From the NCBI GenBank assembly GCA_036245805.1, contig BTRK01000005.1, positions 34,763,469 through 34,827,468 on the forward strand: 64,000 bases of DNA, given 5' to 3'. A program made the translations under genes and the position numbers. Under the pieces are notes generated by a model. It was given only the letters and a program-made list of their open reading frames with translations. It was not told where the DNA came from and did not search any database. Below, piece after piece: positions 1 to 11,500 of the stretch (the stretch's first letter is position 1; the number at the start of each line of letters is the position of its first letter). The stretch comes from Pristionchus mayeri (taxonomy: Eukaryota > Nematoda > Chromadorea > Rhabditida > Neodiplogasteridae).

Positions 1-349
1 TGGACCGGTCTCTCCTAGGAGGGGCCAATAATACGGTAGAATCAATCATATTTCGTGACGTAGAGTGGCGAAGTCTGATCACGCATTCCTTCGATCGTGT
101 GTACTGCATTTCGAGATGTTCGATTAATCAATCAGTCAAATCAGTTGAATTCTGATGAAATCGTTACTGAAATGGTGAGAAAGAGTGCTCCAGTATCTGT
201 TCATATAGTGTACACTCATTCGTGCATCCCCTCTGGCATCGTTACTCGAATCCGCCCGGTCTAGTGCTCGTATCTCCCTCAAGTGCCGTTACTCTCATTC
301 AGCATCGGATTAAAATCCCAAGTTTGAGGTATTTACTGAAACTGCCTCG
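1..349 (+). repeat. Partial monomer cut by the left window edge
   Basis: The window opens at unit position 32 and runs to position 380, giving 349 bp. This copy carries the rare tail GAAATGGTGAG near 168 and GAGGTATTTACTG near 327. Both recur 3,878 bp downstream, so it belongs to the left copy of a segmental duplication. Confidence 0.95.
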
Positions 350-361
350 TTGAAAGACGTG

Positions 362-590
362 GCTGGAAACCACCAAATTTTGGACCGGTCTCTCCTAGGA
401 GGGGCCAATAATACGGTAGAATCAATCATATTTCGTGACGTAGAGTGGCGAAGTCTGATCACACATTCCTTCGATCGTGTGTACTGCATTTCGAGATGTT
501 CGATTAATCAATCAGTCAAATCAGTTGAATTCTGGTGAAATCGTTACTGAAATTGCGAGAAAGAGTGCTCCAGTATCTGTTCATATAGTG
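362..590 (+). repeat. Short monomer 1 (229 bp, 151 bp deletion)
   Basis: The unit runs from GCTGG (position 13) to CATATAGTG (position 241) and then jumps directly to the next GCTGG. Unit positions 242-380 plus 1-12 of the following unit are missing, 151 bp in all. GTG is present on both sides of the lost segment, so the join has 3 bp of microhomology. The unit carries the linked marker G186 (TTCTGGTG). Confidence 0.95.
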
Positions 591-970
591 GCTGGAAACC
601 ACCAAATTTTGGACCGGTCTCTCCTAGGAGGGGCCAATAATACGGTAGAATCAATCATATTTCGTGACGTAGAGTGGCGAAGTCTGATCACACATTCCTT
701 CGATCGTGTGTACTGCATTTCGAGATGTTCGATTAATCAATCAGTCAAATCAGTTGAATTCTGAAGAAATCGTTACTGAAATTGCGAGAAAGAGTGCTCC
801 AGTATCTGTTCATATAGTGTACACTCATTCGTGCATCCCCTCTGGCATCGTTATTCGAATCCGCCCGGTCTAGTGCTCGTATCTCCCTCAAGTGCCGTTA
901 CTCTCATTCAGCATCGGATTAAAATCCCAAGTTTGAGGTATTTACTGAAACTGCCTCGTTGAAAGACGTG

Positions 971-1199
971 GCTGGAAACCACCAAATTTTGGACCGGTCT
1001 CTCCTAGGAGGGGCCAATAATACGGTAGAATCAATCATATTTCGTGACGTAGAGTGGCGAAGTCTGATCACACATTCCTTCGATCGTGTGTACTGCATTT
1101 CGAGATGTTCGATTAATCAATCAGTCAAATCAGTTGAATTCTGGTGAAATCGTTACTGAAATTGCGAGAAAGAGTGCTCCAGTATCTGTTCATATAGTG
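971..1199 (+). repeat. Short monomer 2 (229 bp)
   Basis: It has the same junction as short monomer 1, between 1199 and 1200, and the same G186 marker. Together with the intervening full unit it makes a 609 bp composite with short monomer 1. Confidence 0.95.
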
Positions 1200-4100
1200 G
1201 CTGGAAACCACCAAATTTTGGACCGGTCTCTCCTAGGAGGGGCCAATAATACGGTAGAATCAATCATATTTCGTGACGTAGAGTGGCGAAGTCTGATCAC
1301 ACATTCCTTCGATCGTGTGTACTGCATTTCGAGATGTTCGATTAATCAATCAGTCAAATCAGTTGAATTCTGAAGAAATCGTTACTGAAATTGCGAGAAA
1401 GAGTGCTCCAGTATCTGTTCATATAGTGTACACTCATTCGTGCATCCCCTCTGGCATCGTTACTCGAATCCGCCCGGTCTAGTGCTCGTATCTCCCTCAA
1501 GTGCCGTTACTCTCATTCAGCATCGGATTAAAATCCCAGGTTTGAGGTTTTTACTGAAACTGGCTCGTTGAAAGACGTGGCTGGAAACCACCAAATTTTG
1601 GACCGGTCTCTCCTAGGAGGGGCCAATAATACGGTAGAATCAATCATATTTCGTGACGTAGAGTGGCGAAGTCTGATCACGCATTCCTTCGATCGTGTGT
1701 ACTGCATTTCGAGATGTTCGATTAATCAATCAGTCAAATCAGTTGAATTCTGAAGAAATCGTTACTGAAATTGCGAGAAAGAGTGCTCCAGTATCTGTTC
1801 ATATAGTGTACACTCATTCGTGCATCCCCTCTGGCATCGTTACTCGAATCCGCCCGGTCTAGTGCTCGTATCTCCCTCAAGTGCCGTTACTCTCATTCAG
1901 CATCGGATTAAAATCCCAAGTTTGAGGTTTTTTCTGAAACTGGCTCGTTGAAAGACGTGGCTGGAAACCACCAAATTTTGGACCGGTCTCTCCTAGGAGG
2001 GGCCAATAATACGGTAGAATCAATCATATTTCGTGACGTAGAGTGGCGAAGTCTGATCACGCATTCCTTCGATCGTGTGTACTGCATTTCGAGATGTTCG
2101 ATTAATCAATGAGTCAAATCAGTTGAATTCTGATGAAATCGTTACTGAAATGGAGAGAAAGAGTGCTCCAGTATCTGTTCATATAGTGTACACTCATTCG
2201 TGCATCCCCTCTGGCATCGTTACTCGAATCCGCCCGGTCTAGTGCTCGTATCTCCCTCAAGTGCCGTTACTCTCATTCAGCATCGGATTAAAATCCCAAG
2301 TTTGAGGTTTTTACTGAAACTGGCTCGTTGAAAGACGTGGCTGGAAACCGCCAAATTTTGGACCGGTCTCTCCTAGAAGGGGCAAATAATACGGTAGAAT
2401 CAATCATATTTCGTGACGTAGAGTGGCGAAGTCTGATCACACATTCCTTCGATCGTGTGTACTGCATTTCGAGATGTTCGATTAATCAATCAGTCAAATC
2501 AGTTGAATTCTGATGAAATCGTTACTGAAATTTCGAGAAAGAGTGCTCCAGTATCTGTTCATATAGTGTACACTCATTCGTGCATCCCCTCTGGCATCGT
2601 TACTCGAATCCGCCCGGTCTAGTGCTCGTATCTCCCTCGAGTGCCGTTACTCTCATTCAGCATCGGATTAAAATCCCAAGTTTGAGGTTTTTACTGAAAC
2701 TGGCTCGTTGAAAGACGTGGCTGGAAACCGCCAAATTTTGGACCGGTCTCTCCTAGAAGGGGCAAATAATACGGTAGAATCAATCATATTTCGTGACGTA
2801 GAGTGGCGAAGTCTGATCACACATTCCTTCGATCGTGTGTACTGCATTTCGAGATGTTCGATTAATCAATCAGTCAAATCAGTTGAATTCTGATGAAATC
2901 GTTACTGAAATTTCGAGAAAGAGTGCTCCAGTATCTGTTCATATAGTGTACACTCATTCGTGCATCCCCTCTGGCATCGTTACTCGAATCCGCCCGGTCT
3001 AGTGCTCGTATCTCCCTCAAGTGCCGTTACTCTCGTTCAGCATCGGATTAAAATCCCAAGTTTGAGGTTTTTACTGAAACTGGCTCGTTGAAAGACGTGG
3101 CTGGAAACCACCAAATTTTGGACCGGTCTCTCCTAGGAGGGGCCAATAATACGGTAGAATCAATCATATTTCGTGACGTAGAGTGGCGAAGTCTGATCAC
3201 GCATTCCTTCGATCGTGTGTACTGCATTTCGAGATGTTCGATTAATCAATCAGTCAAATCAGTTGAATTCTGATGAAATCGTTACTGAAATTGCGAGAAA
3301 GAGTGCTCCAGTATCTGTTCATATAGTGTACACTCATTCGTGCATCCCCTCTGGCATCGTTACTCGAATCCGCCCGGTCTAGTGCTCGTATCTCCCTCAA
3401 GTGCCGTTACTCTCATTCAGCATCGGATTAAAATCCCAAGTTTGAGGTTTTTACTGAAACTGGCTCGTTGAAAGACGTGGCTGGAAACCGCCAAATTTTG
3501 GACCGGTCTCTCCTAGAAGGGGCAAATAATACGGTAGAATCAATCATATTTCGTGACGTAGAGTGGCGAAGTCTGATCACACATTCCTTCGATCGTGTGT
3601 ACTGCATTTCGAGATGTTCGATTAATCAATCAGTCAAATCAGTTGAATTCTGATGAAATCGTTACTGAAATTTCGAGAAAGAGTGCTCCAGTATCTGTTC
3701 ATATAGTGTACACTCATTCGTGCATCCCCTCTGGCATCGTTACTCGAATCCGCCCGGTCTAGTGCTCGTATCTCCCTCAAGTGCCGTTACTCTCGTTCAG
3801 CATCGGATTAAAATCCCAAGTTTGAGGTTTTTACTGAAACTGGCTCGTTGAAAGACGTGGCTGGAAACCACCAAATTTTGGACCGGTCTCTCCTAGGAGG
3901 GGCCAATAATACGGTAGAATCAATCATATTTCGTGACGTAGAGTGGCGAAGTCTGATCACGCATTCCTTCGATCGTGTGTACTGCATTTCGAGATGTTCG
4001 ATTAATCAATCAGTCAAATCAGTTGAATTCTGATGAAATCGTTACTGAAATGGTGAGAAAGAGTGCTCCAGTATCTGTTCATATAGTGTACACTCATTCG

Positions 4101-4239
4101 TGCATCCCCTCTGGCATCGTTACTCGAATCCGCCCGGTCTAGTGCTCGTATCTCCCTCAAGTGCCGTTACTCTCATTCAGCATCGGATTAAAATCCCAAG
4201 TTTGAGGTATTTACTGAAACTGCCTCGTTGAAAGACGTG

Positions 4240-4468
4240 GCTGGAAACCACCAAATTTTGGACCGGTCTCTCCTAGGAGGGGCCAATAATACGGTAGAAT
4301 CAATCATATTTCGTGACGTAGAGTGGCGAAGTCTGATCACACATTCCTTCGATCGTGTGTACTGCATTTCGAGATGTTCGATTAATCAATCAGTCAAATC
4401 AGTTGAATTCTGGTGAAATCGTTACTGAAATTGCGAGAAAGAGTGCTCCAGTATCTGTTCATATAGTG
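4240..4468 (+). repeat. Short monomer 3 (229 bp)
   Basis: The junction lies at 4468/4469 and G186 is present. It sits exactly 3,878 bp from short monomer 1 and is its copy in the segmental duplication. Confidence 0.95.
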
Positions 4469-4848
4469 GCTGGAAACCACCAAATTTTGGACCGGTCTCT
4501 CCTAGGAGGGGCCAATAATACGGTAGAATCAATCATATTTCGTGACGTAGAGTGGCGAAGTCTGATCACACATTCCTTCGATCGTGTGTACTGCATTTCG
4601 AGATGTTCGATTAATCAATCAGTCAAATCAGTTGAATTCTGAAGAAATCGTTACTGAAATTGCGAGAAAGAGTGCTCCAGTATCTGTTCATATAGTGTAC
4701 ACTCATTCGTGCATCCCCTCTGGCATCGTTATTCGAATCCGCCCGGTCTAGTGCTCGTATCTCCCTCAAGTGCCGTTACTCTCATTCAGCATCGGATTAA
4801 AATCCCAAGTTTGAGGTATTTACTGAAACTGCCTCGTTGAAAGACGTG

Positions 4849-5077
4849 GCTGGAAACCACCAAATTTTGGACCGGTCTCTCCTAGGAGGGGCCAATAATA
4901 CGGTAGAATCAATCATATTTCGTGACGTAGAGTGGCGAAGTCTGATCACACATTCCTTCGATCGTGTGTACTGCATTTCGAGATGTTCGATTAATCAATC
5001 AGTCAAATCAGTTGAATTCTGGTGAAATCGTTACTGAAATTGCGAGAAAGAGTGCTCCAGTATCTGTTCATATAGTG
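4849..5077 (+). repeat. Short monomer 4 (229 bp)
   Basis: The junction lies at 5077/5078 and G186 is present. It is the 3,878 bp-spaced copy of short monomer 2. Confidence 0.95.
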
Positions 5078-5837
5078 GCTGGAAACCACCAAATTTTGGA
5101 CCGGTCTCTCCTAGGAGGGGCCAATAATACGGTAGAATCAATCATATTTCGTGACGTAGAGTGGCGAAGTCTGATCACACATTCCTTCGATCGTGTGTAC
5201 TGCATTTCGAGATGTTCGATTAATCAATCAGTCAAATCAGTTGAATTCTGAAGAAATCGTTACTGAAATTGCGAGAAAGAGTGCTCCAGTATCTGTTCAT
5301 ATAGTGTACACTCATTCGTGCATCCCCTCTGGCATCGTTACTCGAATCCGCCCGGTCTAGTGCTCGTATCTCCCTCAAGTGCCGTTACTCTCATTCAGCA
5401 TCGGATTAAAATCCCAGGTTTGAGGTTTTTACTGAAACTGGCTCGTTGAAAGACGTGGCTGGAAACCACCAAATTTTGGACCGGTCTCTCCTAGGAGGGG
5501 CCAATAATACGGTAGAATCAATCATATTTCGTGACGTAGAGTGGCGAAGTCTGATCACGCATTCCTTCGATCGTGTGTACTGCATTTCGAGATGTTCGAT
5601 TAATCAATCAGTCAAATCAGTTGAATTCTGAAGAAATCGTTACTGAAATTGCGAGAAAGAGTGCTCCAGTATCTGTTCATATAGTGTACACTCATTCGTG
5701 CATCCCCTCTGGCATCGTTACTCGAATCCGCCCGGTCTAGTGCTCGTATCTCCCTCAAGTGCCGTTACTCTCATTCAGCATCGGATTAAAATCCCAAGTT
5801 TGAGGTTTTTTCTGAAACTGGCTCGTTGAAAGACGTG

Positions 5838-6066
5838 GCTGGAAACCACCAAATTTTGGACCGGTCTCTCCTAGGAGGGGCCAATAATACGGTAGAATCA
5901 ATCATATTTCGTGACGTAGAGTGGCGAAGTCTGATCACGCATTCCTTCGATCGTGTGTACTGCATTTCGAGATGTTCGATTAATCAATGAGTCAAATCAG
6001 TTGAATTCTGATGAAATCGTTACTGAAATTGCGAGAAAGAGTGCTCCAGTATCTGTTCATATAGTG
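5838..6066 (+). repeat. Short monomer 5 (229 bp, without the linked marker)
   Basis: The junction at 6066/6067 is identical to the others, but this unit has A186 (TTCTGATG) and the rarer CAATGAGTC variant near 5985. The next, full-length unit carries G186 near 6238. It is the only full-length unit in the window where I found that base. The marker and the deletion have therefore been separated here by exchange or conversion between neighbours. Confidence 0.92.
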
Positions 6067-7194
6067 GCTGGAAACCACCAAATTTTGGACCGGTCTCTCC
6101 TAGGAGGGGCCAATAATACGGTAGAATCGATCATATTTCGTGACGTAGAGTGGCGAAGTCTGATCACGCATTCCTTCGATCGTGTGTACTGCATTTCGAG
6201 ATGTTCGATTAATCAATCAGTCAAATCAGTTGAATTCTGGTGAAATCGTTACTGAAATTGCGAGAAAGAGTGCTCCAGTGTCTGTTCATATAGTGTACAC
6301 TCATTCGTGCATCCCCTCTGGCATCGTTACACGAATCCGCCCGGTCTAGTGCTCGTATCTCCCTCAAGTGCCGTTACTCTCATTCAGCATCGGATTAAAA
6401 TCCCAAGTTTGAGGTTTTTACTGAAACTGGCTCGTTGAAAGACGTGGCTGGAAACCACCAAATTTTGGACCGGTCTCTCCTAGGAGGGGCCAATAATACG
6501 GTAGAATCAATCATATTTCGTGACGTAGAGTGGCGAAGTCTGATCACACATTCCTTCGATCGTGTGTACTGCATTTCAAGATGTTCGATTAATCAATCAG
6601 TCAAATCAGTTGAATTCTGAAGAAATCGTTACTGAAATTGCGAGAAAGAGTGCTCCAGTATCTGTTCATATAGTGTACACTCATTCGTGCATCCCCTCTG
6701 GCATCGTTACTCGAATCCGCCCGGTCTAGTGCTCGTATCTCCCTCAAGTGCCGTTACTCTCATTCCGCATCGGATTAAAATCCCAAGTTTGAGGTTTTTA
6801 CTGAAACTGGCTCGTTGAAAGACGTGGCTGGAAACCACCAAATTTTGGACCGGTCTCTCCTAGGAGGGGCCAATAATACGGTAGAATCAATCATATTTCG
6901 TGACGTAGAGTGGCGAAGTCTGATCACGCATTCCTTCGATCGTTTGTACTGCATTTCGAGATGTTCGATTAATCAATCAGTCAAATCAGTTGAATTCTGA
7001 TGAAATCGTTACTGAAATTGCGAGAAAGAGTGCTCCAGTATCTGTTCATATAGTGTACACTCATTCGTGCATCCCCTCTGGCATCGTTACTCGAATCCGC
7101 CCGGTCTAGTGCTCGTATCTCCCTCAAGTGCCGTTACTCTCATTCAGCATCGGATTAAAATCCCAAGTTTGAGGTTTTTACTGAAACTGGCTCG

Positions 7195-7574
7195 TTGAAA
7201 GACGTGGCTGGAAACCACCAAATTTCGGACCGGTCTCTCCTATGAGGGGCCAGTAATACGGTAGAATCAATCATATTTCGTGACGTAGAGTGGCGAAGTC
7301 AGATCACACATTCCTTCGATCGTGTGTACTGCATTTCGAGATGTTCGATTAATCAATCAGTCAAATCAGTTGAATTCTGAAGAAATCGTTACTGAAATTG
7401 CGAGAAAGAGTGCTCCAGTATCTGTTCATATAGTGTACACTCATTCGTGCATCCCCTCTGGCATCGTTACTCGAATCCGCCCGGTCTAGTGCTCGTATCT
7501 CCCTCAAGTGCCGTTACTCTCATTCAGCATCGGATTAAAATCCCAGGTTTGAGGTTTTTACTGAAACTGGCTCG
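7195..7574 (+). repeat. Monomer with an unusual cluster of singletons
   Basis: Within the first 120 bp this unit differs from the consensus at four sites: AAATTTCGGACC, CCTATGAGG, CCAGTAATACG and AAGTCAGATCAC. I did not see this combination in any other unit, although the CCTATGAGG change alone recurs at 49736. It looks like an older or less converted copy. Confidence 0.85.
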
Positions 7575-7922
7575 TTGAAAGACGTGGCTGGAAACCACCA
7601 AATTTTGGACCGGTCTCTCCTAGGAGGGGCCAATAATACGGTAGAATCAATCATATTTCGTGACGTAGAGTGGCGAAGTCTGATCACGCATTCCTTCGAT
7701 CGTGTGTACTGCATTTCGAGATGTTCGATTAATCAATCAGTCAAATCAGTTGAATTCTGAAGAAATCGTTACTGAAATTGCGAGAAAGAGCGCTCCAGTA
7801 TCTGTTCATATAGTGTACACTCATTCGTGCATCCCCTCTGGCATCGTTACTCGAATCCGCCCGGTCTAGTGCTCGTATCTCCCTCAAGTGCCGTTACTCT
7901 CATTCAGCATCGGATTAAAATC

Positions 7923-8540
7923 CCAGGTTTGAGGTTTTTACTGAAACTGGCTCGTTGAAAGACGTGGCTGGAAACCACCAAATTTTGGACCGGTCTCTCC
8001 TAGGAGGGGCCAATAATACGGTAGAATCAATCATATTTCGTGACGTAGAGTGGCGAAGTCTGATCACGCATTCCTTCGATCGTGTGTACTGCATTTCGAG
8101 ATGTTCGATTAATCAATCAGTCAAATCAGTTGAATTCTGAAGAAATCGTTACTGAAATTGCGAGAAAGAGTGCTCCAGTATCTGTTCATATAGTGTACAC
8201 TCATTCGTGCATCCCCTCTGGCATCGTTACTCGAATCCGCCCGGTCTAGTGCTCGTATCTCCCTCAAGTGCCGTTACTCTCATTCAGCATCGGATTAAAA
8301 TCCCAAGTTTGAGGTTTTTTCTGAAACTGGCTCGTTGAAAGACGTGGCTGGAAACCACCAAATTTTGGACCGGTCTCTCCTAGGAGGGGCCAATAATACG
8401 GTAGAATCAATCATATTTCGTGACGTAGAGTGGCGAAGTCTGATCACGCATTCCTTCGATCGTGTGTACTGCATTTCGAGATGTTCGATTAATCAATGAG
8501 TCAAATCAGTTGAATTCTGATGAAATCGTTACTGAAATTG
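7923..8540 (+). repeat. Third partial copy of the duplicated block
   Basis: The ordered variants TCCCAGGTTTG (near 7922), GGTTTTTTCTG (near 8315) and CAATGAGTC (near 8495) reappear in two consecutive full monomers, matching 1535-2110 and 5413-5990 but without the short units. The offset from copy 1 is 6,387 bp, which is 15 full plus three short monomers. Confidence 0.8.
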
Positions 8541-11500
8541 CGAGAAAGAGTGCTCCAGTATCTGTTCATATAGTGTACACTCATTCGTGCATCCCCTCTG
8601 GCATCGTTACTCGAATCCGCCCGGTCTAGTGCTCGTATCTCCCTCAAGTGCCGTTACTCTCATTCAGCATCGGATTAAAATCCCAAGTTTGAGGTTTTTA
8701 CTGAAACTGGCTCGTTGAAAGACATGGCTGGAAACCGCCAAATTTTGGACCGGTCTCTCCTAGAAGGGGCAAATAATACGGTAGAATCAATCATATTTCG
8801 TGACGTAGAGTGGCGAAGTCTGATCACACATTCCTTCGATCGTGTGTACTGCATTTCGAGATGTTCGATTAATCAATCAGTCAAATCAGTTGAATTCTGA
8901 TGAAATCGTTACTGAAATTGCGAGAAAGAGTGCTCCAGTATCTGTTCATATAGTGTACACTCATTCGTGCATCCCCTCTGGCATCGTTACTCGAATCCGC
9001 CCGGTCTAGTGCTCGTATCTCCCTCAAGTGCCGTTACTCTCATTCAGCATCGGATTAAAATCCCAAGTTTGAGGTTTTTACTGAAACTGGCTCGTTGAAA
9101 GACGTGGCTGGAAACCGCCAAATTTTGGACCGGTCTCTCCTAGAAGGGGCAAATAATACGGTAGAATCAATTATATTTCGTGACGTAGAGTGGCGAAGTC
9201 TGATCACACATTCCTTCGATCGTGTGTACTGCATTTCGAGATGTTCGATTAATCAATCAGTCAAATCAGTTGAATTCTGATGAAATCGTTACTGAAATTG
9301 CGAGAAAGAGTGCTCCAGTATCTGTTCATATAGTGTACACTCATTCGTGCATCCCCTCTGGCATCGTTACTCGAATCCGCCCGGTCTAGTGCTCGTATCT
9401 CCCTCAAGTGCCGTTACTCTCATTCAGCATCGGATTAAAATCCCAAGTTTGAGGTTTTTACTGAAACTGGCTCGTTGAAAGACATGGCTGGAAACCGCCA
9501 AATTTTGGACCGGTCTCTCCTAGAAGGGGCAAATAATACGGTAGAATCAATCATATTTCGTGACGTAGAGTGGCGAAGTCTGATCACACATTCCTTCGAT
9601 CGTGTGTACTGCATTTCGAGATGTTCGATTAATCAATCAGTCAAATCAGTTGAATTCTGATGAAATCGTTACTGAAATTGCGAGAAAGAGTGCTCCAGTA
9701 TCTGTTCATATAGTGTACACTCATTCGTGCATCCCCTCTGGCATCGTTACTCGAATCCGCCCGGTCTAGTGCTCGTATCTCCCTCAAGTGCCGTTACTCT
9801 CATTCAGCATCGGATTAAAATCCCAAGTTTGAGGTTTTTACTGAAACTGGCTCGTTGAAAGACGTGGCTGGAAACCACCAAATTTTGGACCGGTCTCTCC
9901 TAGGAGGGGCCAATAATACGGTAGAATCAATCATATTTCGTGACGTAGAGTGGCGAAGTCTGATCACACATTCCTTCGATCGTGTGTACTGCATTTCGAG
10001 ATGTTCGATTAATCAATCAGTCAAATCAGTTGAATTCTGAAGAAATCGTTACTGAAATTGCGAGAAAGAGTGCTCCAGTATCTGTTCATATAGTGTACAC
10101 TCATTCGTGCATCCCCTCTGGCATCGTTACTCGAATCCGCCCGGTCTAGTGCTCGTATCTCCCTCAAGTGCCGTTACTCTCATTCAGCATCGGATTAAAA
10201 TCCCAAGTTTGAGGTTTTTACTGAAACTGGCTCGTTGAAAGACGTGGCTGGAAACCGCCAAATTTTGGACCGGTCTCTCCTAGAAGGGGCAAATAATACG
10301 GTAGAATCAATCATATTTCGTGACGTAGAGTGGCGAAGTCTGATCACACATTCCTTCGATCGTGTGTACTGCATTTCGAGATGTTCGATTAATCAATCAG
10401 TCAAATCAGTTGAATTCTGATGAAATCGTTACTGAAATTGCGAGAAAGAGTGCTCCAGTATCTGTTCATATAGTGTACACTCATTCGTGCATCCCCTCTG
10501 GCATCGTTACTCGAATCCGCCCGGTCTAGTGCTCGTATCTCCCTCAAGTGCCGTTACTCTCATTCAGCATCGGATTAAAATCCCAAGTTTGAGGTTTTTA
10601 CTGAAACTGGCTCGTTGAAAGACGTGGCTGGAAACCGCCAAATTTTGGACCGGTCTCTCCTAGAAGGGGCAAATAATACGGTAGAATCAATCATATTTCG
10701 TGACGTAGAGTGGCGAAGTCTGATCACACATTCCTTCGATCGTGTGTACTGCATTTCGAGATGTTCGATTAATCAATCAGTCAAATCAGTTGAATTCTGA
10801 TGAAATCGTTACTGAAATTGCGAGAAAGAGTGCTCCAGTATCTGTTCATATAGTGTACACTCATTCGTGCATCCCCTCTGGCATCGTTACTCGAATCCGC
10901 CCGGTCTAGTGCTCGTATCTCCCTCAAGTGCCGTTACTCTCATTCAGCATCGGATTAAAATCCCAAGTTTGAGGTTTTTACTGAAACTGGCTCGTTGAAA
11001 GACGTGGCTGGAAACCGCCAAATTTTGGACCGGTCTCTCCTAGAAGGGGCAAATAATACGGTAGAATCAATCATATTTCGTGACGTAGAGTGGCGAAGTC
11101 TGATCACACATTCCTTCGATCGTGTGTACTGCATTTCGAGATGTTCGATTAATCAATCAGTCAAATCAGTTGAATTCTGATGAAATCGTTACTGAAATTG
11201 CGAGAAAGAGTGCTCCAGTATCTGTTCATATAGTGTACACTCATTCGTGCATCCCCTCTGGCATCGTTACTCGAATCCGCCCGGTCTAGTGCTCGTATCT
11301 CCCTCAAGTGCCGTTACTCTCATTCAGCATCGGATTAAAATCCCAAGTTTGAGGTTTTTACTGAAACTGGCTCGTTGAAAGACATGGCTGGAAACCGCCA
11401 AATTTTGGACCGGTCTCTCCTAGAAGGGGCAAATAATACGGTAGAATCAATCATATTTCGTGACGTAGAGTGGCGAAGTCTGATCACACATTCCTTCGAT

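Larger units (their letters stand above)
1..2151 (+). repeat. Segmental duplication, copy 1 (spacing 3,878 bp)
   Basis: Rare variants occur in the same order here and 3,878 bp downstream: GAAATGGTGAG, GAGGTATTTACTG with CTGCCTCG, two short units, GTTATTCGAATCC near 851, TCCCAGGTTTG near 1535, GGTTTTTTCTG near 1927 and CAATGAGTC near 2107. The match ends at about 2152, where this copy reads AAATGGAGAG against AAATTGCGAG in the other. The left end lies outside the window. The offset equals nine full plus two short monomers. Confidence 0.93.
3879..6029 (+). repeat. Segmental duplication, copy 2 (spacing 3,878 bp)
   Basis: This is the copy of 1-2151. All the rare markers listed for copy 1 recur at +3,878 bp, including GTTATTCGAATCC near 4729, TCCCAGGTTTG near 5413, GGTTTTTTCTG near 5805 and CAATGAGTC near 5985. 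I saw no difference at the markers compared, which suggests a recent event. Confidence 0.93.
350..8714 (+). repeat. Left mixed block: 19 full and 5 short monomers
   Basis: This stretch contains 19 monomers of 380 bp and five of 229 bp. Most units have A23/G50/C57 (CCACC...GGAGGGGCC). Three units, starting 2328, 2708 and 3468, have the alternative G23/A50/A57 trio plus T206. Base 114 varies between G and A from unit to unit. The block holds most of a 3,878 bp-spaced duplication and a third related piece at about 7923-8540. Local singletons are frequent near 6.1-7.3 kb, for example ATCGATCATA near 6128 and TTCAAGATG near 6579. This is the most heterogeneous part of the left half. Confidence 0.9.
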
